Positions 10,501-17,879 of a stretch of 64,000 bases of DNA are shown one piece after another. This stretch comes from JANRLF01 sp033762815 (lineage in GTDB: Bacteria; Bacteroidota; Bacteroidia; Chitinophagales; CAIOSU01). The DNA lies in assembly GCA_033762815.1 (NCBI GenBank), contig JANRLF010000008.1, forward strand, positions 496,001 to 560,000. The letters are read 5' to 3'. Position numbers and translations under genes: made by a program. Every line of letters starts with the position of its first letter. Within the stretch, counting starts at the first letter, position 1. The notes under the pieces are model-generated. The model worked only from the letters and a program-made list of their open reading frames with translations, made no database searches and was not told where the DNA came from.

Positions 10501-13141
10501 GGGAAGCTTTGCAACTACCTTAACGGATGTGTACGGGCCTGCGAATGTCACAACGGTGACCAACTGGAATACTTATAACTTAACAAACCCTTTTGATTGG
10601 GACGGTTATTCCAATATTATCATTGAGGTTTGCTTCGGTAACGGCTTCAATAGTATTGGCGATGATATCATCCGCGCTACCCCTTCAGGCTTTAGTTCCG
10701 TGCTCACTGTAGCTACCTCTAGTTTCTCTGGTATTTCTGGCTGTGATATCACGGATCCTCCCACCTCATCAAGCTTAAGGCCCGATGTGCTCTTTGGTAT
10801 CTGTGCTCCCCCACCAGGGCAATTCTATTATACTTGGACGCCTATTTTGGGTACTGGACCCGTTTTAACTGGCGATACTGTAACGGTAACACCTACTGCA
10901 AGTGTCACTTATCGTGTAGAAGTCACTGATAGCTTCTGTTATGCGTACGATACAGTGGATATCGAATTCCTAAATGGGTATTCCGCCAACCTTACCGGTC
11001 GTAATATTGGTTGTAGCGGTACCGCCACGGGTGATATCGTGTCTTCCCCTACGCAAGGCGCTTCCCCTTATGATTTCCAATGGGGAGATGCCAGCGGTAC
11101 TGTCATCCGTTCTGTAGGCGGCCTTGCAACCGATACCATTACCGGCTTGGCAGCGGGTACTTACTTTGTAACACTTACCGATGCTAATGGCTGCTTAGCT
11201 GTGGATAGCATTACACTTACTGTACCGCCTGCTTTGGTTATCGACTCTATTTCGGTTACCGATGTGGGTTGCAACGGTCAAAGCACAGGAGCTGCTTTTG
11301 CCTACATAAGTGGGGGTACCCCCCCTTATGACCTTGCTTGGTCTTCAGGGGATTCTACCGCTTCTATCACGAATCTGCCCGCAGGTAATTATAGCTTGGT
11401 GGTTACTGATTCAAGCGGTTGTCAGGCTACTGATTTCATCACTGTTACCGAGCCTGCAGCGATTCAGTATACCCTTGACTCAACTGACGTAAGTTGTGCT
11501 AATGGCAGTGATGGTTCTGCTACTATTACCATAACATCGGGCGGTAGCGGTAACTTTACTTACCGTTGGAGTAATGCCGTTACCACTCCATCTAACCCAG
11601 GAATTCCTGCGGGAACTTATGTGGTAACCGTAACAGATGTGGTTGGCAATTGTAGCTTTGTTGATTCTATAGTTGTGAACCAGCGCGACAGCTTTATCAT
11701 TACCATTAGTGGTATTCAAGATGCTAGTTGCTTTAATGTACCAGATGGTCAAGCTTCAGCCTCTGTGGGTGGCGATATTGTGAATTATACTTTCCTATGG
11801 AATAGTAATGAGACAACCCCTACAGCCATAGCCTTGCCTGCGGGTGTTGTTACCGTTCAAGTTACTGACACTTCGGGTTGCATGCAGACGGCAACTGCTA
11901 CCGTAGGTGCTCCGCCACGTTTTACTTTATCTTTTGTAACTACCAATGTTACTTGCAACGGCGGTAACGATGGTACAGCTACCGTGAATACCAGCGGCGG
12001 ATTTACACCATTTACCTATCAATGGAACGACCCCCAGAACCAAACCGGCCAAACGGCAACTGGTCTTTCTGCTAACGTGGTATATACTGTAACGGTAACA
12101 GATGCCAATGGTTGCCCAGAATTTGCTGACACTTCGCTAAGCGAGCCTCCTGCCATTGCTTTGGTAGTTGATTCGGTTCCTGCTTCCTGCTTTGGTGCGG
12201 GCGATGGCAGTGTAAGCGTTACGGCATCTGGGGGCGCCAGTCCTTATACCTATTTGTGGAGCGATGGCTCTACAACTTCCAGTGTATCGGGCTTGCAGCA
12301 GGGTACTTACTCTGTTGTAGTTACTGATGGCAATGGATGTACGGCAAGTACTTCCGTTACCGTGGGTCAACCTACCAGTGCCCTAAGGCTAAGGGAAGTA
12401 AATGTAATTAACGTAAGCTGCTATGGCGAAAACAACGGTGGCATATTTGCCGTGGCTGAAGGCGGTACTCCTGGCTACACCTACGAGCTGAATGGAGCCA
12501 TGCAGCAAACAGAAGGGAACTACATTACCTTGCCCGCCTCTAACGGATATCAATTGCGAGTAACCGATGCCAATAACTGCTTTATAGATACATTGCTGGA
12601 TGTAATAGAACCGGAACCTTTCACAGTTCAATTTATCCCTGAGGTGGACAGCGTGGAAGTGGGTGATACCGTACAATTACAGCCCTTAATAATACCGGCG
12701 GACATTACTGACCGCTACGCTTGGCTACCATCTACTTACTTGGATTGCGATAGCTGCAATACCGTTAACGCATCGCCGCCTACCACCACCGTATATGAAG
12801 TTACGGTAACCAGGAACGAAACCTGCCCTAAAACGGCTCAGATTGAAGTAGTAGTAATCAACAACAAAGTATTGTACGTACCGAATGCCTTTTCACCTGA
12901 TGGCGATGGGTTCAACGACTACTTCGAGGTATATACCAAAGGGGCTGAACAACTGCAAATGCGGATATTTGACAAATGGGGTTCATTGATTTACAGCTAC
13001 CAAGGCCCTATCGGCGGCAAATGGGACGGGAAATTTAAAGATAAAATATTACCGCCCGATACTTTTGTTTACTATATTGAGGTCACTTATAAGGATAACC
13101 AAAAACGCTCCTCCAAAGGAAGTGTTACTATTATTAAATAA
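7592..13141 (+). CDS. SprB-like giant adhesin, T9SS type B (CHU_C) sorting tail
   Basis: An 1849-residue secreted protein. Seen: signal peptide (MKKTYAFLLAFCLSALLIP, cut near NASHA); a Cys-rich N-terminal domain (about 25-280) beginning SHALGADITYECIGPNTYRI, shared by many large Bacteroidota surface proteins; Ig/PKD-like beta domains; two related blocks of about 200 residues inserted in successive beta domains (about 590-790 and 870-1075), each with a SELQ, a CTN and a DWDG..NIIxEVC motif; seven SprB repeats (about 1130-1670), each opening with a Cys in VxCNGxxDG-type sequence and closing with GTYxVTVTDxNGC; and a C-terminal gliding-motility-type domain from about 1755 with VPNAFSPDGDGFNDYFEV and a final SKGSVTIIK. 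The tail is the type B T9SS signal, so the protein is probably exported and held on the cell surface by the PorP/SprF and PorE-like proteins encoded next. The mature role, adhesion or gliding, is inferred from SprB. Confidence 0.94.
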   Translation: MKKTYAFLLAFCLSALLIPLKVNASHALGADITYECIGPNTYRILYSFYRDCDGITPSTTVTLNYSSASCGVSGTISLSPNAGCCTPTGLCNQDELPGVCNSAQSQTTCNGGSLPGVEVWTYCGTLTLPQQCSDWVIYYGECCRNSAITNIPGADAYDGFVFANINNASGTCNNSPFYTSNPSELFCAGFSYCYNQGAVDIDGDSLAFSLVAPLSALNTPITGYAAGLSPTNPMSTVGGNSFTFDSTTGQMCFTPDVSQAAVVAVEVREYRRINGVTVLVGTTRRDIQFQVLASGLCSGAAPSSPELTSTTGAAFLDSVTLQMCNGGTVAFNVVSIDSSGTTNLTMTSNATTAIPGSTFNITAPNDTVTGSFSWTPGIGDTGLYFFTVTVQNDACPVPRSVTQTIKVFVYSTVVAASSAPAFCGDSVQLSAIGGSIFNWTPAAGLSNPNIANPQAGPTVPTTYTVTTECGSDTITIGVGASYNVVAAPDDTICLNGSTTITANVTGGNGPFTYSWTPTTPAGSISNPTSASPIVSPPATTTYTVVATSSEGCRDTSTALITVQGVAPNITATATPDTVCPGGTVVLDISTAPQSCGLSTRPCITSNIDYTLGSGTQFGTTTSAPAIYGHFYEGTRMQILYRASELQALGITGGTISQIAWNIAQINGTTQYCSFSIKLGCTNLTALTSSWQGNMLTVLNPRTVSITTGWNNYVLDNSFDWDGVSNIILEVCYSNDPCQTTYTNNSPTYYTTTSYNSVAYVRQDNNANICVTTTNPTTSTQRPNTRFSICQQGLLPGAVVSWTPTTGLSNPNDNNPLAQVFNTTTYTANVTEGACVGSGFVTVVVDNSLQLTATPQDTSLCVPTPITLTAAANGIAAPVQLTCGVNGTLCGGPVATDTVGTAAQLTTATTPYKGSEYEGRIQMLFRGSELQNVGFSRGIINSLAFNVSNKGSAGQFQQFTIRMGCTNSDTLGSFATTLTDVYGPANVTTVTNWNTYNLTNPFDWDGYSNIIIEVCFGNGFNSIGDDIIRATPSGFSSVLTVATSSFSGISGCDITDPPTSSSLRPDVLFGICAPPPGQFYYTWTPILGTGPVLTGDTVTVTPTASVTYRVEVTDSFCYAYDTVDIEFLNGYSANLTGRNIGCSGTATGDIVSSPTQGASPYDFQWGDASGTVIRSVGGLATDTITGLAAGTYFVTLTDANGCLAVDSITLTVPPALVIDSISVTDVGCNGQSTGAAFAYISGGTPPYDLAWSSGDSTASITNLPAGNYSLVVTDSSGCQATDFITVTEPAAIQYTLDSTDVSCANGSDGSATITITSGGSGNFTYRWSNAVTTPSNPGIPAGTYVVTVTDVVGNCSFVDSIVVNQRDSFIITISGIQDASCFNVPDGQASASVGGDIVNYTFLWNSNETTPTAIALPAGVVTVQVTDTSGCMQTATATVGAPPRFTLSFVTTNVTCNGGNDGTATVNTSGGFTPFTYQWNDPQNQTGQTATGLSANVVYTVTVTDANGCPEFADTSLSEPPAIALVVDSVPASCFGAGDGSVSVTASGGASPYTYLWSDGSTTSSVSGLQQGTYSVVVTDGNGCTASTSVTVGQPTSALRLREVNVINVSCYGENNGGIFAVAEGGTPGYTYELNGAMQQTEGNYITLPASNGYQLRVTDANNCFIDTLLDVIEPEPFTVQFIPEVDSVEVGDTVQLQPLIIPADITDRYAWLPSTYLDCDSCNTVNASPPTTTVYEVTVTRNETCPKTAQIEVVVINNKVLYVPNAFSPDGDGFNDYFEVYTKGAEQLQMRIFDKWGSLIYSYQGPIGGKWDGKFKDKILPPDTFVYYIEVTYKDNQKRSSKGSVTIIK

Positions 13142-13161
13142 TATTTGCTACATTTAAGGCT

Positions 13162-14253
13162 ATGAAGAATTTCTACCGCTCCGTTGTTGTATGTGCAATG
13201 TTGTTGCTACTGGCAGGTAGCAACCTTTTTGCCCAGGATGCCAGGTTCTCACAGTACAATGCCAGCCCATTGATACTGAATCCTGCTATGACAGGTTTGT
13301 TCCAAGGCAGCTACCGTATCAATGCCATTTACCGTAGTCAGTGGCATAGTATCCTTAAGTCAGATGACCCTTCAGGTACTCCTTTGTTTAGGACTTTCTC
13401 TGCATCAACCGACTTCCGCTTGCCAGTGGGCAAAAAGGATGGATTTGGCGTAGGCGTGGTTTTCCTAAGTGATAAGGCAGGGGCTGCCTCCTTTAGCTCC
13501 AATCAGGTAAACCTTTCTTTGGCTTATGCCAAGGCTTTGAACAACCAAGGAACCCATTTCCTTTCTTTGGGTTTACAAGCGGGTGCTTGTGTGAGGGGTA
13601 TCAATTATACCAACTTAAGGTTCGGTGCCCAATTTGACGGGGAGGGTTTCAACCCTTCAAATCCTAATGGTGAAACCTTGCCAGTAGAACAAAACTTCAC
13701 CTTCTTTGATGTATCGGCTGGTTTGTTCTATTATGGTTACAACCAGAAAAACAAGGGCAGAACCAATTACTACGCAGGTGTTTCAATAGCACACATCAAT
13801 AGGCCCAACCAATCTTTCTTTGATGGTGCCGATGCTGATTTATACATGAAAATTACTGGTACAGCGGGGGCTTCATTCCCAGTTGGTCCAAGAATCGACA
13901 TTCAGCCAAGCGTAATGGTATTGAGCCAAGGCCCAGCTTTCGAAACCAATGTAGGTTCCTTTGTGAAGGTGTTGTTTGAGCCAAATAAACCCAATGGCAA
14001 TGCCTTTTATGTAGGTCCTTGGTACCGCATCGTTACCCGCGACAATGTGACAGATTCAGGTGGTATTGCCAGTGAAGCATTGATTTTGGTAACCAGAATC
14101 GATTACAGCAGCTTCACATTGGGCTTCAGCTTTGATTTGAACTTATCAGAACTGACCAATGCTACCAATACCAATGGTGGTTTCGAAATTTCGGCAGCAC
14201 ATATTGGCTCTTTTGCAAAAAAGAACAAAACTTACTTCTGCCCAAGATTTTAA
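13162..14253 (+). CDS. PorP/SprF family T9SS outer-membrane protein
   Basis: This 363-residue protein has a signal peptide (MKNFYRSVVVCAMLLLLAGS, cut after LFAQ) and the family opening DARFSQYNASPLILNPAMTGL, followed by amphipathic beta strands typical of a barrel. Known: PorP/SprF proteins work with type B cargo, are usually encoded right after their SprB-like partner, and SprF is needed for SprB to reach the surface. That order is seen here, with 20 bp between the genes, so this is the likely dedicated partner of the 1849-residue adhesin. TACATTTA just upstream (about 13152) resembles a -7 element, so it may also have its own promoter. A strong hairpin follows the stop. Confidence 0.93.
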   Translation: MKNFYRSVVVCAMLLLLAGSNLFAQDARFSQYNASPLILNPAMTGLFQGSYRINAIYRSQWHSILKSDDPSGTPLFRTFSASTDFRLPVGKKDGFGVGVVFLSDKAGAASFSSNQVNLSLAYAKALNNQGTHFLSLGLQAGACVRGINYTNLRFGAQFDGEGFNPSNPNGETLPVEQNFTFFDVSAGLFYYGYNQKNKGRTNYYAGVSIAHINRPNQSFFDGADADLYMKITGTAGASFPVGPRIDIQPSVMVLSQGPAFETNVGSFVKVLFEPNKPNGNAFYVGPWYRIVTRDNVTDSGGIASEALILVTRIDYSSFTLGFSFDLNLSELTNATNTNGGFEISAAHIGSFAKKNKTYFCPRF

Positions 14254-14276
14254 AATCCACTGTTCATGAAAATATT

Positions 14277-14307
14277 GCGATGCAAATACCCATGGTATTT
14301 GCATCGC
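14277..14307 (+). terminator. Perfect 14-bp hairpin between the SprF-like and PorE-like genes
   Basis: GCGATGCAAATACC, loop CAT, then the exact complement, followed by TTGTTTATAG. The stem is very stable but the U tract is weak, so it may be a leaky terminator, an mRNA-stability element, or an attenuator ahead of the gene at 14327. Confidence 0.6.
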
Positions 14308-14326
14308 TTGTTTATAGAAATACCAC

Positions 14327-16381
14327 ATGTACCTGCTTCCCTTGAAAAGGTTTCCATTTATCATCTGCCTACTATTGCTGGCAAGCCCATTGGTTGCCCA
14401 GGACTCAACCGCTACTAAGGAAAAGATAAAGCCACGAAAGTTTGCAAAGAAAGCCTACAAGCGAATCAATACCGGCAATACTTATGATGCCAGCGACCTG
14501 TTAGAAAAGGTTTTAAGCAAGCAGCCCGATAATGCCAAAGCAGCTTATACTCTTGCTTACAATTATTATCTAGAGCGTGACTACAAGAAAGCCGAACAAT
14601 GGTTCGAAAAGGTGACAACTTCCTTTCCCGAAGCCTACCCTAAAGCGGCATATTGGTATGCTATTGCCCTGAAAATGAACGGCAAATATGCCGAAGCACT
14701 TAAGCAGTTCAATATTGTCATAAAAAACTATAAAGGGCCTGACGCCTCCAAATACAAAAAATGGGCAAAAGTAGATGCACAAGGCTGCGAACTGGCCATA
14801 AAATGGAAGGAAAAACCTTTGCAAGTGGCAGTGGTACATCTCAATGATAGTGTAAACTCACCCTATACGGATGTAGCCCCGCTACAATGGAACGACAGTA
14901 CCTTATTGTTTGCTAGCTTGCCCGTCGATTCAATCATTAAAATCAACAAAGCCGATACTACTGCCCCACAGCATTTCTTACAGTTTTATTCGGCAATAGG
15001 GAACGGTGAAAGTTATGCTCAAGCTACGCCCTTTCCATTGTTCAACCAAAGTGGCTTACATACCGCCAATGGCTCCTACTCACCTGATAAAAAACGCTTC
15101 TACTATACCATCTGTGAGCAAGATAAACGCAATGAAATCCGCTGCGAAATCTATGTCAGTGAATGGAAGCAAGGCCAATGGCAAACGGGGGAACGTTTGG
15201 GCGAAGAAGTAAATGCCGCTGGTTTTACCAATACCCAACCAAGTATAGGCAACGATGATAAAGGCCAAGAAATACTCTATTTCGTATCGGATAGGCCGGG
15301 GGGAAAAGGTGGATTGGATATTTGGTACAGCCAAAGAAAAAAAGATGGCAGCTATAGCATGGCCAAGAATGCCGCCAAGATCAATACCGACCGCAATGAA
15401 GCCACTCCTTTTGCCCTTTTGAAAGACACCCTGTTCTTTAGCTCACAAGGTTGGGCGGGTATGGGGGGCTATGACATTTTCTTCGTAACAGGCCCTATCA
15501 GCAAGTGGGCTGAACCGGTGAATGTTGGCTATCCACTGAATTCGCAAACGGATGATATGTATTATCGAAAATTTGGTACGGAAAAGGGTTATTTGGTCTC
15601 CAATCGCCCAGGTATCATTTCGATACGAAGTGAAACTTGTTGCGACGATATTTTTGCCTTTATGCCACCCGCTCCAAAAGTAATTGCCATACAAGGATAT
15701 GTAATTGATAAGACTACCAATAAAATCATTAATGGGGCTTTAGTGAATTTGGGAGATGGCAGCACCGTAGAATCGCAAATAACCGATGGCGACAACATGT
15801 ACTTCTTTCCCCTTCAGTTTGACAAGAATTATCAATTGGAAGGAAAGAAAGAGGGATACCTGCCTGGTACCGCCGCAGCCAGTACACAAGGTTTGACACA
15901 ATCTGACACCTTGCGACAGGATATTTACTTAGGGCAACTGGAAGTAGGCAAAGCATACCGATTAAAGAACGTATATTATGACTATGACAAGTGGTATTTA
16001 AGGGAAGAAAGTAAAAAGACCTTGGATACTTTGTATGATATCATGATGGCCAACCCAAACATTATTGTAGAGCTCGGCTCACACACGGATGAGCGCGCCA
16101 CCATTGCCTACAATGAGTATCTATCGCAACGGAGGGCGGAAAGCTGCATGCAGTACCTCCTAGCTAGGGGTATTCCCTTAGAGAAATTAAGGGCAAAAGG
16201 TTATGGCGAGACCCAACTGCTGGAAGATTGCTCTCCCTATCCTGAATGCCCCAAGGCCGGTCCCGGGGATTGCCCTTGCCACCAATTGAACAGGCGTACC
16301 GAGTTTAAGGTAATAGGTACTTTAGATGGGCCTTTAAAATATGACGACGTGCGGTACGAAGATTTAAAAAAGAAGCAGTAG
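14327..16381 (+). CDS. PorE-like protein: TPR, PD40 propeller, carboxypeptidase-like and OmpA domains
   Basis: A 684-residue envelope protein. Seen: a signal peptide ending at LVAQ (about residue 25); TPR helices (about 40-150, YTLAYNYYLERDYKKAEQWF and the following repeat); a PD40/WD40-like propeller (about 200-440, with SPDKKRFYYT, YFVSDRPGGKGGLDIWYS and LFFSSQGWAGMGGYDIFFV blades); a carboxypeptidase-regulatory-like beta sandwich (about 455-540, IQGYVIDKTTNKIINGALV); and a C-terminal OmpA domain (about 560-675) with the peptidoglycan-binding elements ELGSHTDERA and LSQRRAES. This order matches the T9SS component PorE, which joins the machinery to the cell wall. Position after a SprB/SprF pair fits. 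It could be an extra paralogue dedicated to this adhesin rather than the core PorE. The first 20 residues lack a lipobox Cys. Confidence 0.88.
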   Translation: MYLLPLKRFPFIICLLLLASPLVAQDSTATKEKIKPRKFAKKAYKRINTGNTYDASDLLEKVLSKQPDNAKAAYTLAYNYYLERDYKKAEQWFEKVTTSFPEAYPKAAYWYAIALKMNGKYAEALKQFNIVIKNYKGPDASKYKKWAKVDAQGCELAIKWKEKPLQVAVVHLNDSVNSPYTDVAPLQWNDSTLLFASLPVDSIIKINKADTTAPQHFLQFYSAIGNGESYAQATPFPLFNQSGLHTANGSYSPDKKRFYYTICEQDKRNEIRCEIYVSEWKQGQWQTGERLGEEVNAAGFTNTQPSIGNDDKGQEILYFVSDRPGGKGGLDIWYSQRKKDGSYSMAKNAAKINTDRNEATPFALLKDTLFFSSQGWAGMGGYDIFFVTGPISKWAEPVNVGYPLNSQTDDMYYRKFGTEKGYLVSNRPGIISIRSETCCDDIFAFMPPAPKVIAIQGYVIDKTTNKIINGALVNLGDGSTVESQITDGDNMYFFPLQFDKNYQLEGKKEGYLPGTAAASTQGLTQSDTLRQDIYLGQLEVGKAYRLKNVYYDYDKWYLREESKKTLDTLYDIMMANPNIIVELGSHTDERATIAYNEYLSQRRAESCMQYLLARGIPLEKLRAKGYGETQLLEDCSPYPECPKAGPGDCPCHQLNRRTEFKVIGTLDGPLKYDDVRYEDLKKKQ

Positions 16382-16606
16382 TTAGAACCACCTTCTAATG
16401 ACCGCCAGCAAAATGCTGATGGCTACGCTTGCCAATATCATTGTAGTAATAGGAAAATACAGCCTGAAGTTATCCCTCTCTATACGAATATCACCAGGCA
16501 ACTTGCCCAGCCAACTCAATTTATCACCTAAGAAATACCATATCAAACCTGCTGCCACTATTAACAGCCCGAAAAGCACAATCACTTTACCCACTTGCTG
16601 GTTCAT
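16382..16606 (-). CDS. DUF2905 small membrane protein
   Basis: This 74-residue protein has two predicted membrane helices (GKVIVLFGLLIVAAGLIWYF and TTMILASVAISILLAVI) separated by a short loop with the family motif LPGDIRIERDNFRLYFPI. Those features identify DUF2905, a widespread small integral membrane family without a known function. The gene starts one base after the rodA stop and is the last gene of the shape operon. Its stop abuts that of the convergent PorE-like gene, so both may be terminated by read-through collision; no hairpin is visible there. Confidence 0.88.
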   Translation of the reverse strand: MNQQVGKVIVLFGLLIVAAGLIWYFLGDKLSWLGKLPGDIRIERDNFRLYFPITTMILASVAISILLAVIRRWF

Positions 16607-16607
16607 A

Positions 16608-17879
16608 CTATCTCAATACTGCCAAGCGCTCACTATCGAGCTTCAACAAAATGAACAACAATATCGTAAAGGCGATAATGGAAGAACCCCCATAGCTGAA
16701 AAAGGGCAATGGAATACCCATTACAGGCACTAAACTGATAGTCATTCCCACGTTGACCATAATATGGAAAAACAGCACACAGGCTACTACATAGCCATAT
16801 ATACGGGTAAAGCGCGAACGCTGCCGTTCCGCCAAAAAAATGACCCGGATGGTCAAACCAAACAACAATCCAAGCACTAGGGCACTGCCTAAAAAACCAT
16901 ATTCCTCGCCGATGGTTGAGAAAATGAAATCGGTGATTTGCTCTGGCACAAAGTCACCAGCCGTTTGTGTACCATTCAAGAAACCCTTTCCAGTCAATCC
17001 CCCAGAGCCAATGGTTATTTGTGATTGGTTCACATTATAACCTACGCCTTTGGTATCCATTTTTTGCCCAGTTAGGCCCGCAATGTAAACGGCAATACGG
17101 TCTTTACGGTGGGGTTTTAGATGCGAATAGGTATAATCAACTGTAAACACATAGGCACTAGCCAACACCATAATGCCGGCAATAACCAATAGCACCTGTC
17201 TATTGCGGCGAAGATAGAAAGCTATAACTGCTGCCGTAAGTACAATTACGCCTATCAAAATATACTTATTGACAATAAGGGCAGATATAGATAGGACTGC
17301 CACGATAAGGATAATAAGGGGGATGATGGCAGGCAATCCTTCCCTATAAAGCACCAAAATGAAAATACCAAACACCAGTGCCGAACCGGCATCGCCCTGT
17401 AGAACGATTAAGCCGACGGGTATAGCAATGATAACTCCACTGATAATACGTGCCGAGAAATCGCGAATATTAACGCCCAGGGCACTTAAATACTTCGCTA
17501 CTGCCAAACCGGTGGCAAACTTGGCAAACTCTGCTGGCTGCAGCGAGAAACCGCCCAACGTGAGCCATGATTTTGAGCCCTTGATAGTGCTACCTATCAG
17601 CAGCACCAATACCAACAAACCCAATACAAAACCATAAATGGGATATGCGAAAGTGGTGAAGAACTTACTATCCAGTAACAGTATAAGGCCCGCCAAGCCC
17701 AGCGAAACCAATATCCATATTAGTTGCTTGCCATGGCTTCTGGAGAAATCAATCACCTTTTCGGCCTGCATATTGTAATCGGCAGCATACACCGCCATAT
17801 AACCGAACACCACCAGTGCCAGGTAAATGAGCACTGAAATCCAATCGATGTTAGTGAATATCCCCCGGTTGTTCCTCAT
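16608..17879 (-). CDS. rodA: Rod-shape SEDS peptidoglycan glycosyltransferase RodA
   Basis: A 423-residue polytopic SEDS protein that polymerises lipid II into glycan strands for side-wall growth. Seen: about ten hydrophobic helices; KQLIWILVSLGLAG near the N-terminus; GSKSWLTLGGFSLQPAEFAK in the first third, the usual SEDS block whose Pro-Ala-Glu is conserved; QGDAGSALVFG, containing the essential Asp-related region; and the C-terminal VMGIPLPFFSYGGSS signature near residue 385. The ATG start at 17879 lies inside the end of mrdA, giving a 29-bp overlap, so the two are translationally coupled. RodA works as a complex with PBP2, its upstream neighbour. Confidence 0.96.
   Translation of the reverse strand: MRNNRGIFTNIDWISVLIYLALVVFGYMAVYAADYNMQAEKVIDFSRSHGKQLIWILVSLGLAGLILLLDSKFFTTFAYPIYGFVLGLLVLVLLIGSTIKGSKSWLTLGGFSLQPAEFAKFATGLAVAKYLSALGVNIRDFSARIISGVIIAIPVGLIVLQGDAGSALVFGIFILVLYREGLPAIIPLIILIVAVLSISALIVNKYILIGVIVLTAAVIAFYLRRNRQVLLVIAGIMVLASAYVFTVDYTYSHLKPHRKDRIAVYIAGLTGQKMDTKGVGYNVNQSQITIGSGGLTGKGFLNGTQTAGDFVPEQITDFIFSTIGEEYGFLGSALVLGLLFGLTIRVIFLAERQRSRFTRIYGYVVACVLFFHIMVNVGMTISLVPVMGIPLPFFSYGGSSIIAFTILLFILLKLDSERLAVLR

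Noticed and set aside
11000..12600. Apparent tandem DNA repeats in the adhesin
   Set aside because: These are coding SprB protein repeats with divergent nucleotide sequence, not a satellite or CRISPR array.
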